A stretch of 64,000 nt of DNA, taken from the NCBI RefSeq assembly GCF_014805685.1, contig NC_060886.1, positions 22,167,108 to 22,231,107 of the forward strand. The letters are read 5' to 3'. Every line of letters begins with the position of its first letter. The stretch's first letter is position 1. Positions 28,991-45,323 of the stretch are shown piece by piece. Source of the DNA: Silurus meridionalis. Taxonomy: Eukaryota > Chordata > Actinopteri > Siluriformes > Siluridae. Position numbers and translations under genes: made by a program. Under the pieces are notes generated by a model that made no database searches, had not been told where the DNA came from, and saw only the letters and a list, made by a program, of their open reading frames with translations.

Positions 28991-30021
28991 TGGTCCTGCC
29001 AGGAGCGACTTGCAGCAGTCCAGTATAAAGATAATGAGGGACTGAACAAGCACCAGATTGGCATGTGTGAATAAATTCTCCTGATACTGTAAAAGAGAAA
29101 TTCACATGAGTATGCTATATTAGCAGTGCCTGAGAAGGATAGTTCATTACCCATGGTTACCCAAATGTTGCATACAGTGGCCAAAGGTGAGAACAGACAG
29201 TTCTCCACATATCTGCATGGGTTACCTCCTGGGTTTCCAATTACTGTACCTCCCACCTACCAAAAACAGGATGGGAAACTGGGCGTCTCATTGCACCTAA
29301 GTGTGATATGTGTATTGTGGTGTACTGTGATTAATATGTACAACATTTTTACCTTGTAACCCTTTTGATTATTGAGAAATTCTGTTATGCATGAAATATA
29401 TATTTTTGTGGCACAAATCAAGTCAGTATATTTAAAGGTGCTTAATGTTTGATTAGAATCAGCACATTTGAAGCAGAAATGTGTCAAAAGAACAGATAGC
29501 AAAGATTTGAAGTACTGTAGTGGTCGGGATAGAGGGTCATGTGGCTGTGTGAATTGCATGCTACTTTTTAGAAAAATAGTGATGAATGGACTCCTCCAAG
29601 ATTACTGGAAAGAACCTGGGAATAATGATGGCAGTTAAAGAAGTTTGGGGGAAAAATGTACACAGAAGACTGTCAGGATTTTGTGTTGATTGTGTTTTTT
29701 TTATATTTCCATAGAACCACCTTGCTTTATTTCTGCTCAATAAAGTTTTTGAAACCACAACCCTGGATCCTAACCTTGGTTGTAACATTTACTTGGTATT
29801 TTAACTTTTGTTATTTTTTTACTATTGATAATAACTGGCCAACTTAACAGGGTAACATAACATTTCTACATTGCCAGCATTTATAGGTCCCTGATCCCTT
29901 CATGACCCTGGCCAGGGGGAAAAAAGTTTCTGAAGATGAATGAATAAATAAATAAATAAATAAACAAAAGATAAAAATAAAAATGTATATTAAAAATTAT
30001 CTGCCCTCGACTGCCCCTGCA

Positions 30022-30055
<34 letters not shown>

Positions 30056-30079
30056 AATAATTAATAATAATAATAATAC
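30022..30079. repeat. (ATT)n-(AAT)n microsatellite palindrome
   Basis: Runs of ATT followed by AAT form a self-complementary trinucleotide tract that could fold into a hairpin. Confidence 0.9.
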
Positions 30080-30944
30080 ACGTTTAAAATAAAAGATACA
30101 TTCTACATAGTTACATAATTTACTCGGGAGTACTTTTTTGGAATACAAATCGCAAATACAAAGCTTTTATTTTGGATTATAAAAGCCCCCCGTTCTCTCT
30201 GTATTTCTCCTGCGGTTCGTTACATTGTGAACCGGAAGCAATTGTTGAAACTTAAAACGCCAAATTAGCCGTGTATTAAAAAAAATCCCCACAGTGGTTC
30301 CTTTAGAGACATTAACAGAAACTCGTTATAATAGCCCGGTTTAATCCGACAGCAACTGTTGTTAGTGTAAAATAAATTCCTATATTCAATTTATTTAATT
30401 TATATTTCCTATGATTCGGAGCTAGCTAACTAACCAAATGTTCCCACGTGAGTTGAGGATAGGTCAAACCTGCCCGCTAACACCACGAAACCATATCATG
30501 TCTTTGTGAATACAGTTTAAGTGAGTTTCAGGTCTTTTTTATTGTGTCATAGTCCCAAAAGTTGCACTATATTTTATAGTTGATAATGACACCCTGTTTG
30601 TGATGTGGGGTTAGAGTACAAGTTTTCCTGTTACTTTGACGACCCCTTTGACAGCTCCATCTTCCGGTATAGTATAGTCATTCCTGTATTATACAGGGGT
30701 ATTAATGTATTTTTGTCGATATAAAGTGAGTATATATAGTATATATTGTGAGTATAATACTTGTGACTTGGCTGGAGGTTTGTATTGCTTTTCCTAATAA
30801 AATATTGCGTAATGAAATCGGTTTATTCTTTTTAAATAACCCTGTACTCTGTTCATGCCCAAGCCAGGGAAATGAATAAGGAGCCTCCTAGTAGTAATTT
30901 CTCTCCCTAAAGTCATGATCAGTGGAACAAAATTAACAAATTTT

Positions 30945-30980
30945 ATCTCATCTCATCTCATCTCATCTCATCTCATCTCT
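30945..30980. repeat. (CTCAT)n pentanucleotide repeat
   Basis: About seven CTCAT units, 78 bp upstream of the fastkd1 start codon, probably in its 5' UTR intron. Confidence 0.9.
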
Positions 30981-31057
30981 TTGCCCCAGCTCTAGGAGTT
31001 CCAGTTCTGAAGAGTGTAATATGAAGAGCAGGCTGCTTTCCTGACCTGTTTGCGGTC

Positions 31058-34000
31058 ATGTTCAGGCTCCGTGCCTTGTGCTGGCACCCTCACAGATTGT
31101 TTCATCATGGCACTGTGTGTCATGACCATATCCTGGGGCAGCTCAGGGCCTGCACGGCTGAGGACCAGCTCTTTGACGTGGTGAGCAAGAACAAGGTGAA
31201 GCTCTCAGTCAGTCATGTGGGCTTTGCCGTGGGCCTGCTGTGGCAGTTTCAGAGGGAGAGACCAGAAATGCTGCGGACGGTCAAACTGATCCGAGCTCAT
31301 CCACAGTTCCTCACACTTCGAGTTCTGGCTGAGAACAAAATCAGCCTGATGGATGATGCAACGGTGGTGGACATACTTTATGGTGGACTCAGGTACATAA
31401 TATTGTCTCGAACACAGAATTGGCTTGTGGTTACTTAACCATAATTAAAAGCACTTTTAGTCACACATGCAGCAGTATAATGATGGGAACGACCCCAGGA
31501 CTAATGCATCTATTCATCTAATGTTCTGTTTATTTCTTTTTTCTTTTTTTCTTTGGAAAAGACTGCAAATTGAACCACATGACTCTCTCATCCAGCAGCT
31601 GGTGATTGAAGCCTGGAACAGATTAGAAAGGTAATGCTGCCCTAATACCTGTTGATAATATTTTAATGACACTTTAAAAGAGGTTTGTCATATTAGAATG
31701 ATATACTTTAATTCTACAGATTTACGGATTGTAATTTCTTACAATATCAATATTAATCTGGTAGATTTTGTTTAAATTTTATACCCAACACCTAGCTAAT
31801 CTATTTTTCAGATTCCCCATGACAACTCTGTCAAAGTTATCTATTTGTTTAAATGACCTGGGGCTGCACCACAGTCCACTGATGGGTCACATTGTTGAGA
31901 TTGTGAGTCAGAAGCTGGATTCAATAGAAGATGCCAGGTATTGATTCACAATTTCTAATATCTCTATTTCTGATTCTCGATATTTCTAAAAATAAACCAT
32001 GTCACTTTGCATAAGTCCTTAATCCAGATAGAAATCATAATAATAATCAGTAATCTTTTTCAGAGTGTTGACGACGCTCATGATCAGCATGTCGTCGCTG
32101 CTGTCTGCCCGCTTACGGGACGCGCTGATTGAAAAGGCTGAGATCCTGTTGGACAGCATGGACGCGTCCCATTATAACAATCCTAGGAGGGTAGTGCAGT
32201 TCCTCCGCCATATCAAGTTCATTCATCGACCTTTGTTGGAAAAATGCAGTCACATTCTACTTAAAAATATCCCTAATCTGGATGTGGAGAACCTCAGTAT
32301 TATAGTGACACTGTATCGGTCCCTTCCGTTCAGCAACTGGGACTTTAGACAGGCTGCAATGGAGAGGCTGGTGGAGCTGATGGACTCGTGCACTGATCCG
32401 GAGTCTTTTACAAAGCTCTTTACTGCTTTAGGTCCCCTGGCAGGACCAGCGATCAGAGAAAGGTAAATTGCAAAAATGAACATAAACAAAAATAAAATAA
32501 ATTGAATGAAGGGGGTGGTGCATAAGGCATGGGTTTGCATGAAATGCAATCACACCACTGGTGCGTATGTAACAGCTCGGTTTGTTGTTTGTTGTTCCTT
32601 ATATGATGCAGTTATTCATCTTCAAAAGCTGCTTAATCAGCAGAATCTTTCTCAGGGATACTTTGAGAATACTACATGAATGTAGATATTCACACACCCA
32701 TTCAAAGGGAATGGGCCAAAGTAAACTAATACCCTCATTGACATGGTCAGAGCAGGCACAGAACCTCCACATACACAGTAACCCGGATTCCAAATTGAAC
32801 CAGAGCTCTTTAGAATTGCTGCCAGGTTTAAGACATTTTAAAAAATCATTTCATTTCTAACTTTGTGTTTTCGTATCACAGGTTGGAAAGTACAGCACTG
32901 CTGCTGGCTGATCAGCTAAATGCTCAACAAGCTCTAGTAATTGCTGAGACACTGGAGGAGACACAGAGCCGGAACTTTCAACTCATTAATAAGTATGACC
33001 TTCAACCTTGCTTCTCTGATTTTTATGAGAAGAAGTGTTTAGTGATCTCAGGACTGTAATCTGTAGCATATATCAGTGAGTTTAGAGCAACTTCATCATG
33101 TTGGGATAGGGCTGGTTAGGCTGTATATTCTTTATAGATATGTGTTGATTGAATTTTGTAGGATTGCAGCCGTACTGCACAGGAATTTGGAGGTGTATAG
33201 GCCGGTAGAGATCGCAAAGACCATCCAGGCGCTTGTTCTGCTGCACTGTCAGAGTCCTGAGCTCTTCTCCAGCCTGAGGTGCATTGTGCTCCGGTGAGTC
33301 TCAGCCAGTTCAATAGTTGCTTTATCAGCATTAATAGTGTATTGTGTAGTGTAAATAGTGTATCCCTATTTATTACCCACACTGTCTATACTGTCTCATA
33401 TTGTCTTGTTTTGTCTTGTATAGTCTGTTTTTGTCTTGTCTGTTTTGTCATGTATAGGTTTTATTTATGTCTGTACTTTTGAGAGTCACTAACAGCTGGA
33501 ACCGAATTCCTTGTGTGTGTCAACACACTTGGCCAATAAACCTGATTCTGATTACAAATATTAACATTTGTTATTAACATCATTTAATTGATTAAGTTGT
33601 ATGAGGTGATTAGTTTCCTTTAATGTTTGTATTGCTAATTACCTCGGTGAACTCTGCAGTTGCTATGCAGTATGAAGTCGTTATTATGCAGAGTAAGGAA
33701 GCGATGCTATTAGAATCAATTTTAATGACTTGTTTCCTCCTGAAATAATGAATAGGTAGATATTTTTTATTTACTATCAGAGGTAGCAAAAGTGCACACA
33801 TCCTTCACTTAAGAGGGAGTACAGATACTCATGTTTTAAAATACTCTGTTAAGAGTACTGACTATAGTTTTTTACTCAAGTTAAAGTAAAGATGTTTGGG
33901 CTCTGACACGTACTTAAGTAAAAAAAAATAGCCATTCTACCTGTTTTAGTGTCACGCTGGTAACTGGACTTCACATTAGATTAATATTAGGGCTGTCAAT

Positions 34001-37000
34001 CGATTAAAATATTTAATTGTGGTTAATTGCATGATTGTCGTGAGTGTACTCATAATCGCAACTTAATCACACATTTTTATCTGTTATAAATGTACCTTAT
34101 ATTAATACTTTACATTTTTTTAATACTCTAAATCAACATGGGCATTTTTCGAATGTATGTTTATTATTAGTGAAACCAGACTCAACATCTATGTTAAAGA
34201 CAAAATATTCTGAAGATAAAATATTCTTGTAAATGTTTTAAAGTAATTATGGTAAATCATTTTAAAGTCAAATCGTCAGGACACTAAATGGAACCTTTGC
34301 TATGTTTCCTTTTTGTAATGTTTGCACGGTTAATGAGGTGATACCGGAGAAACTGTACCTCTTCTAACTTTCATACAGACTACATAATTACAAGTATTCA
34401 AGTATTCTGTTTATCTTTAATTTTTTTATAAGTGAATAAAGAAAGGACATCATGAATAAACGTGTTGCGCTGAAGGTTTTAATTTCGCCACTTTTATATT
34501 TATTGATTTATATTTTTAATACAAAAAACGGTAGGACAGAAATGCATTAATCGCGCGTTAATAAAATTTGTGCTGTTAAAATTAATTCGCATTTTGACAG
34601 CTCTAATTAACACATTGGTACAAAACGAATTTTTAAATGTTGTTACCTAATGAATGTATCCCAGCTGAACAACCACTATATAGAACACAAGCAGAGAAAA
34701 GATAATCAGTTTTCAGTCATGTTTACATCACTGACTCCCTCTGTCTTATCCATGTTTGCCCCATATCTGTTGTTGCCTTGAAAAAGAAAAAAAAAACACG
34801 TAATGACAGGAAATAGGTTGATCAGTGCAGTGAGATGAAAAAACATGACATTTCACTAAATAGATAAAAACTAAAGTAACGAGTCTGTGAAAATGTAAGC
34901 AGTAGAAAGTACAGATATTTGTGTAAATATGTAATGAGTGACAGTAAAAACTTGTCTGAAATTGGTATATTATATTGGTATTATAAATATTATCCCATTG
35001 TTTCCATCTTTATTAGTTACTTACAGACCTGTGTGCACATATACGAGGTGACCATGCTAACCCGTGTGCTTGCCATGCTGCCCTCCGCACGAATCGAGGA
35101 CTCGGTCTTCTCTCGCATCGATGCCGTGCTGCCTCAATGCAACCTGATCGGTTTAAGTTCACTCACAACAGCTGTTGCTAAATGGATGCGGAATGATCCC
35201 TCCTATGGCCAGACCACTCACAGCAGGTACATACATGTGCTGCAGAGCCTAAACCGCCGTGCACATGATCGAGTCCACGCAGCCAAGAGACTGGACCTGC
35301 TCATGGACGAGCTTAAATTCATGTCAGGGGAATGGTTTGAGGAGATGCTGCTCGAGGAGACGGTTGTGGTGCTTCAGAAGTTGGCAGATCAGCTCACCTG
35401 GATCAACATGCTAGACCTGGTTCTATTTTTGACCAGGACCACCTATCGCTCTACTTTGCTGCTGGACCGAATCGCCAGTGTTGCCTTAGAAAACACACAC
35501 AAGGTAGGAGGTTGAAATTTTTTTTTTTTTAGTATTTAGTGAAGCAATTGCTGTTAGTATGATACAAATTATACTGATTTCCTTTTGTGAACTAATTTGT
35601 GAATTAATGGTGCAGATAAATTTGTGAATAGACTTAGAAACCACTATAGTAGAAAAACATGTTCATGCAATTATCCAGAAAGTCAATCATGTGGCAGAAA
35701 CTCAAAAGTGAGTAGATTCAGTTTATGTTAATCAAAAATCAGAATAGGGAAAAATGTGCCATGGTTGTTGGTGCCAGTTGAGCTGTTTGGGTATTAAACG
35801 AGTTTCCATAGAATGGTGCGAAAAACAAAAAATGTCAGTAAGAGGCAGTTCTGCAGATGAAAATCAATTGTTGAAGAGAGATGTCACTCATCTTCTTCTT
35901 TCGGCTGCTCCCATTAGGGGTCGCCACAGCGGATCATCCGTCTCCATACCACCCTGTCCTCTACATCTGCCTCTTTTCTGTCTCTGTCCTGTCTCTGTCT
36001 TCCATCACCACATCCATGAACCTCCTCTTTGGCCTTCCTCTTTTCCTCCTACCTGGTGGCTCCATCCCCAGCATTCTTCTACCAATATAATTCATGTCCC
36101 TCCTCTGCACATGTCCAAACCATCTCAATCTCGCCTCCCTCACCTTGTCACCAAAACATCCTACATGCGCTGTCCCTCTAATAAACTCATTTCTAACGAA
36201 GAGAGATGTCACTCAAAATCTTATAATTCACTTCTATTAAAATGTATTTGTTGTATAATTCTTACGTCCTGTAAAGCTGCTTTGAGACCGCTGTGAAAGC
36301 GCTATGTAAATAACCTTGAAAATGAACTTAAACCTAGTTAGGCTAGAACAGTGGAGGAACAGATTTTCTACTTTGGTCAATACGGCACAGGTTAACTGCA
36401 TACTGGGCATTTGAAGAAAAGACCAGGCATTACGTTTCTCATTTTCATTTGTGTAAACCTTAAACACTGTGGTATTAGGTTGAGATGTTTTAGATCTTTT
36501 GACATTCACTAAATCAGATTATGATTTATCTAATAGTGAATGTATTTTTCTGCATTTATAGACATACCTAAACTTTTTTCTATTACCCTCTACAGATTCA
36601 TTACTCTGCAATTTATGCCACTTTACTCCCATTTGCTCTACTTAACTACGACTCTCCAAAGGTGGACGAGTTATTTGATGCTTACATTCAGCATTGTCCC
36701 ACCAAAATCGGTAAGTTTTATTTCTTTCTTTTTTCTTTTCTTTTTTTTGGAACTTGGAATCATTTTGGTTCTGGAAATTTGAACTAGAAACAAACTTAAA
36801 TGTTGTTTTTGATATTCTCAGGTTCGTTTGAGCCTCACATGTTGGTCCTGTTGGCTTACATTTTGGCTCTGACCAACCGCTTCCCAGAGCCTCTAATCAG
36901 AGAAATATTCCGAGTGGATTTTTTGGCGAGGCTGGATGCACAGCTTGAGAGTATGTGCAACTTTTTAGTTCTTGTCTTTCTTCTACCAGTCAGAAAATTT

Positions 37001-38632
37001 CTAGTGTTAATTTATGTAATTCTGCCAAATGGAAAAAGAAAAAGAGCTCTAAGTAATTTGAGTAAATCAGATTGAAATATGTTGTCAATTCATCTTGTAT
37101 GTGATCTTGTGTAATCCCTGTGTAAAAGAGATACAAGATCCCTGAAGAGATACTTGATACCCATTTAAAAAAGCATTTAGTACATCATGCGCATTACTAA
37201 GCAATTATCAGCTTTTCATTTACACTTATATACTTTCCCACTACCAGCATTACCAAGTGCTCAGAACATGCGAGTACGTTCCCGCTTGATGCAGCTGAAC
37301 CGCGCCTTGTGTCTCGAGTGCCCAGAGTTCCAGGTGCCCTGGTTCCATGAGCGTTACTGCATGCAGCTCCATAAGAGAGGTGATTGACGATACCTGCAGA
37401 TGTTTTATTGTAGTGCATGGTTTTCAGAGCACCACAAGTGAAACAATTTACCATGAAGGGTAATAAACTGAATTTCTCTTTTTAAAACACAGACCACAGC
37501 TCAGTTAATCTCGCCCAGCAGCAGATCCACAGGATGCTGGGAGAAGTGCTTGGCGGCATCAACTGTGTCAAAGTAGGAGGTTTGACTCCGTACTTCTACA
37601 CTGTTGGTAAGTTTAAGCATTAAGTTTGAAACATTTCACGGAGAGAAAGTAGTTGGAATGGTTTTACACGTCCGTATCAACTTTGCAGACTATGAGTGCG
37701 TCTTGGATCACAATCAGCAGGCGATACCTTACAGTAAACTGAGTGACTTGCAGATCAACGAAGATGGCAAGGTGCACTGGGACTCTGGGACAGAGAAGGA
37801 AAGGACAGAGCTACCTCCAGGTGCTAAGCGGTATGTACATATTTAAATTTGATATAAAATAAAACATAACCAAACAGCATGATTAAAGTTGCACTTATAT
37901 TGCTGCAAGTTCGTTATTGAGTTCACTTTCATTATAGCAGCTGTAAAGATTCATTCCTTATTCAATCCCAGATTCTCTTTTATGTATCTTGCTCTCTTGA
38001 AGTGAATAGGACAAAAAAATTGTCACGTTTCAGAGAAAGCACAAAGGCCTCTTTCTTGAAAGATCTCCTGTGTTATACAATTTGTGAATACAAAGTACTG
38101 GAGGCCCCTTCCATTCATAAACATCTCCATAGAAAAACAAATCTTTGTCCATTTTTTTAAATTAATATTAGAATATAATCACTATTTATTAGTCTTAAAT
38201 TAGTCTGTAATTTGAATTACAACCGAAACTATTATTAGAACTTCCTGCTTCCCATTTAGTCATATTTTATAATTCAACAGCACTAATCTATAGATTTATT
38301 TTTTTACTTTATTTTATACCTGTTCCCTTAGTATTGCTATAGAGTTCCTGAATTCCAAGTCCTTCTGCAAACACTCACAGCATGTTAAAGGAGATGTCCT
38401 GATGAGAAAGAGACATCTGGAGATTTTAGGATATCATGTTCTGCAGGTGAGTAAATAAAGAATGTTTTCAGTTGTTATCTAGTTAGAAAAGAAGAACATT
38501 ACTAGCTTCATGAACTATTGTCCAACACAGGTTCCTCACTTTGAATGGAACTCTATGGAGCTTTCAACACCTGAGGCCTGGAAGGAATATTTGCGAAATA
38601 GGTTATTCACAGAACTTCCCAAAGTCACATAA
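31058..38632 (+). CDS. fastkd1: FASTKD1, mitochondrial FAST kinase domain protein 1
   Basis: Fourteen coding exons: 31058-31392, 31562-31630, 31812-31937, 32064-32462, 32882-32992, 33162-33293, 35017-35503, 36596-36710, 36822-36950, 37248-37379, 37493-37606, 37689-37830, 38332-38446 and 38531-38632. They join in frame to 835 aa (human 847). FASTK-family proteins act in mitochondrial RNA metabolism. The start MFRLRALCWHPHRLFHHG is Arg/His-rich and free of acidic residues, like a mitochondrial presequence. A helical repeat-like middle includes LSKLSICLNDLGLHHSPL. The last three exons hold the RAP domain, which ends DVLMRKRHLEILGYHVLQVP and FEWNSMELSTPEAWKEYL, close to the family C-terminus. The exon 7 acceptor was set at 35016/35017 because the more obvious CAG downstream breaks the frame. 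Introns 6 and 7 carry a nested hAT and a LINE. AATAAA occurs at 38833. Confidence 0.93.
33485..33560 (+). repeat. LINE 3' tail in fastkd1 intron 6
   Basis: AATTCCTTGTGTGTGTCAAC, followed by CTTGGCCAATAAACCTGATTCTGATT, is the familiar 3' end of a fish LINE family that normally ends in (GATTCT)n. It is identified by recall of its shape. Confidence 0.5.
33778..34976. mobile_element. Composite hAT copy 1 (hAT inside hAT), fastkd1 intron 6
   Basis: The outer element starts CAGAGGTAGCAAAAGTGCAC. It can be followed side by side with the COL28 intron copy at 56469-58264 to about 34976, where it is truncated. The inner element is 33988-34605 (TAGGGCTGTC ... GACAGCTCTA), flanked by ATTAATAT on the left and the diverged ATTAACAC on the right. 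The right edge is about 40 bp before the exon 7 acceptor. Confidence 0.75.
35891..36197 (-). mobile_element. 5'-truncated LINE with 18-bp target duplication, fastkd1 intron 7
   Basis: The minus strand encodes a LINE polymerase C-terminus (LRWFGHVQRRD, then GRPKRRFMDVV) and ends in the fish LINE 3' tail containing CCGCTGTGGCGACCCCTAA. Both flanks carry the same 18 bp, GAAGAGAGATGTCACTCA (35873-35890 and 36198-36215). This is direct evidence of target-primed reverse transcription. The copy is only 307 bp and cannot be autonomous. Confidence 0.9.
36268..36325 (+). repeat. LINE/SINE 3' tail
   Basis: CTGTAAAGCTGCTTTGAGAC, followed by GAAAGCGCTATGTAAATAA, is a recurrent fish non-LTR 3' end. It is a short fragment in fastkd1 intron 7. 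Confidence 0.45.
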
Positions 38633-38832
38633 ACTTTCCGAGCACCAAGAAATCCACTCTTCATCTCTGGATATTCATTCTAGAGAGTGTGGCTATTGAT
38701 GGACTGCATATGATGTGCAAATACCTCATTCTTATATTCAATACAAGAATACAGAGAAATACCACATTGTCAGTAATGTCTACTGTGAGTTTTTATTAAT
38801 TGTATATATTGCAATATAAATATTATTTCTGT

Positions 38833-38838
38833 AATAAA
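38833..38838 (+). terminator. Candidate fastkd1 polyadenylation signal AATAAA
   Basis: AATAAA lies 200 bp after the FASTKD1 stop in the short convergent interval with klhl41. Assignment is by position. Confidence 0.55.
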
Positions 38839-38886
38839 CAAACTCATTTCAAATGTCATAACGTTGTACTTTGATGTCTGAATTAA

Positions 38887-38966
38887 CCCTTTCGTGCATA
38901 TATTCTTCATATATGAATTCAGAATTATTATTTTTTTTATGTGTAGTCGTCATCATCATGAAAGGG
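38887..38966. mobile_element. 80-bp piggyBac-type MITE between fastkd1 and klhl41
   Basis: Flanked on both sides by TTAA (38883-38886 and 38967-38970), the piggyBac target duplication. The ends are inverted: CCCTTTCGTG on the left and CATGAAAGGG on the right. The interior is AT-rich and codes for nothing. It sits in the 540-bp gap between two convergent genes. Confidence 0.7.
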
Positions 38967-39172
38967 TTAAGCAAATACAGGTTTTTGAGCAATTAAACAA
39001 ACAAAAAAAGTCACTTGTGCATACAAATATATGGCAATCTTGTGAAATCATCCTAAACTCAAACCAGTGTGGGTTTCATGCTCGTGCACTGCTAAATTAG
39101 ATTTTCACATAATTGGAATCATCAAGTAAGGCTTAAAATATCATGTCCCTATTACAGAGACCGGGACTATTT

Positions 39173-43054
<3,882 letters not shown>

Positions 43055-43193
43055 CTCGATCTGTGTATGTATGTGTGTGGATCAGGGAGGATGTTGGGAT
43101 TGCACTGCTTCCACCTCTCTCGCTATCTTGGTACTAATAGCTGGGGTTGACACAGAGCAAAGACAGAAGCTGAAGTAGTTTAACCCTGCCACT

Positions 43194-43203
43194 CTATATT
43201 TAG
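43194..43203 (-). promoter_or_regulatory. MEF2 consensus upstream of klhl41
   Basis: CTAAATATAG on the minus strand is a perfect match to the MEF2 consensus YTAWWWWTAR, 140 bp before the klhl41 ATG. KLHL41 is a striated-muscle gene, so the site fits its expected control. The same A/T core could also serve as a TATA-like element. Confidence 0.65.
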
Positions 43204-43260
43204 CCGCCCATCACAGACAAAGAATTCAGGTTGGCCAGATTAGAAAACGGACTCATTTGG

Positions 43261-43266
43261 CAGCTG
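43261..43266. promoter_or_regulatory. E-box CAGCTG upstream of klhl41
   Basis: CAGCTG is the core preferred by MyoD-family factors. It lies about 60 bp upstream of the MEF2 site, a usual pairing in muscle promoters. A single six-base match is weak on its own. Confidence 0.35.
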
Positions 43267-43946
43267 GTGGAAGACAGAAAGAAACAACTGTGATCCATGA
43301 CCTAGGAAATTATGTCTGGGCTACTCTCACATTCTCAAGTGAGGAAGTACCTTTCGTCTATTGTTCTAATTGAATTGTATACATCATGTTAAGTACATTT
43401 GAAAAAGTTTTTTTTCCTTTTTAATTAATTGTGTCATGATCTCAAAACTGGCAATGGCACACATCCCTCATCATCTTGTTCTGGTTCTGACTCATGCTGG
43501 CTTCTTTTCTGTGTGTAGGTTTCTATTTACATGGTGACTGTTTTTCCTATGTGTTGACCTTCCCCAGCTAACAGGTCAGCAAAGAGCAGCTGTTGGAACG
43601 GTTAATCTGTGCTACTGAGCTGTTTGTTTCAATCCTTAGCAATAGTGACACATTTTAAAATAGTTGAATGATGCTATTGTTTTGAATGACAGGCCACAAA
43701 ATACTCATCACGAAATTCTGGTTTGCATGATATAACTGCTAAAAAAAAAAAAAAAAAAATCGCACAGCTCATGTTGCTGTTTTGGTTTATTAGGAGCAAA
43801 ATATGATATTTTATATATACTTTATTTTACGCCTATAAAGATGATCGCAGACAAATAACTCATTCTTTTATTTCCGACTTACACTGAGATTAATCGATCG
43901 TAAGGAAAATAACTTGTCGGTGTTGCTCATCTGTTTTCATATTATA

Positions 43947-45323
43947 CAGATGCATCTCAATAAATTTGAATATCATTAAAAAGTTTATTTATTTTGTAAT
44001 TCAATACAAAAAGTGAAACTTGTATATTATATTGATTCATAACATGCAGAATATATTTTAAATGTTTATTTCTTTTAATGAAAACCCAAAATTCAGTATC
44101 TCAGAAAATTTTAATATTGTGAAAAAGGCTACACAATCATGGGGGAATACTGCTGACATGACAGTTGTACAGAAGACGATCATTGACACCCTGTACGTGA
44201 AGGGGAAGACACAAAAGGTCATCGGTAAAGAAGCCGGCTGTTAACAGAGTGCTGTATCCAAGCAATCGAAAGTTGAATGGAAGGAAAACATTTTGTCGAA
44301 AATGGTGAAATTAAGCTCATTTAAGAATGTGTGGGAGATTCACAAAGAGTGGACTGCAGCTGGAGTCAGTGTTTCAAGAGCCACCAGGCACAGACGAATC
44401 CATGGGCTACAACTGATGCATTCCTTGTGTCAAGCCACTCCTGAACCAGAGACAATGTCAGTGGTGTCTTACCTGGGCAAAGGACAAAAAGCACTAGACT
44501 GTTGCTCAGTGGGCCAAAGTCGTCTTTTAAATGAAAGGTTAGAAAATTTTGCATTTCATTTGAAAATCAAAGTCCCAGATTCTGGAAGAAGAGAGGAGAG
44601 GCACAGAATAGTCCAGTGTAAAGTTTGCACAGTCAGTGGTGGTTTCAGAAGTCAAGTCATCTGCTGGTGTTGGTCTGTGTTTTATCAAGTCCAAGATCAG
44701 CACAGCCGTCTTCCACAAGGTTTTAGAGCACTTCATGCTTCTCTCTGCTGACCAGCCTTATAGAGATGCTGGTTTCATTTTCCTGCCCACACTGTCAAAA
44801 GCACCAAAAGTTGGTTAAATGACCATGGTGTTGGTGTGCTTGACTGGCCAGCAAACTCACCAGACCTGAAACACCATAGAGAATCTAAGGGTATTGTCAA
44901 GAGGAAAATAAGAAACAAGAGGCCAAAAAATGCAAATGAGCTGAAGGCCACTGTAAAAGAAACCTGGGTTTCCATACCACCTCAGCAGTGCCACAGACTG
45001 ATCACCTCCATGCCAAACTGAGGCAGTAATTAAAGCAAAAGGAGCCCCTACCAAGTATTGAGTACATATACAGTAAATGAACATGCTTTCCAGAAGGCCA
45101 ACAATTCACTAACATTTTATTTTATTGGTCTTATGAGGTATTTAAATTTTTTTGAGATAGTGAATTGGTGTTTTTTTGTTAAATGTGAGCCAAAATCAAA
45201 AAAATTATGAGAAATAAACATTTAAAATATCTATATAATATACAGGTTTCACATTCTGTATTCAATTACAAAAAAAAATACAAAATCAACTTTTTAATGA
45301 TCTAATTTATTGAGATGTACCTG
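43947..45323 (+). mobile_element. Near-full-length, inactivated Tc1-like transposon
   Basis: 1377 bp with inverted ends CAGATGCATCTCAATAAATT and, from the right, CAGGTACATCTCAATAAATT, flanked by TA. The plus strand holds a broken transposase. Its helix-turn-helix start is TIIDTLYVKGKTQKVIGKEA, and its catalytic end is LDWPANSPDL followed by a GIVKRKIRNKRPKNA-type segment. A stop after the first HTH helix (KEAGC*) and several frameshifts inactivate it. It fills most of the gap between bbs5 and klhl41. Confidence 0.88.

Larger units (their letters stand above)
28991..31057. other. cfap210-fastkd1 interval
   Basis: No conserved coding sequence. The right part holds an (ATT)n/(AAT)n imperfect palindrome at 30022-30079 and then probable fastkd1 promoter sequence at 30180-30700, with ETS-like ACCGGAAG (about 30230) and CTTCCGGT (about 30661). 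A (CTCAT)n tract lies at 30945-30980. An acceptor-like CTCTAG near 30990-30996 suggests that the coding exon of fastkd1 follows a 5' UTR intron. Confidence 0.4.

Noticed and set aside
35040..35050. TTACAG as the acceptor of fastkd1 exon 7
   Set aside because: It would put the exon out of frame with exon 6; the TATTAG at 35011-35016 keeps the frame and adds a short in-frame segment.
43947..45323. An intact, possibly active Tc1 transposase gene
   Set aside because: A stop soon after the first HTH helix and several frame changes show it is dead.
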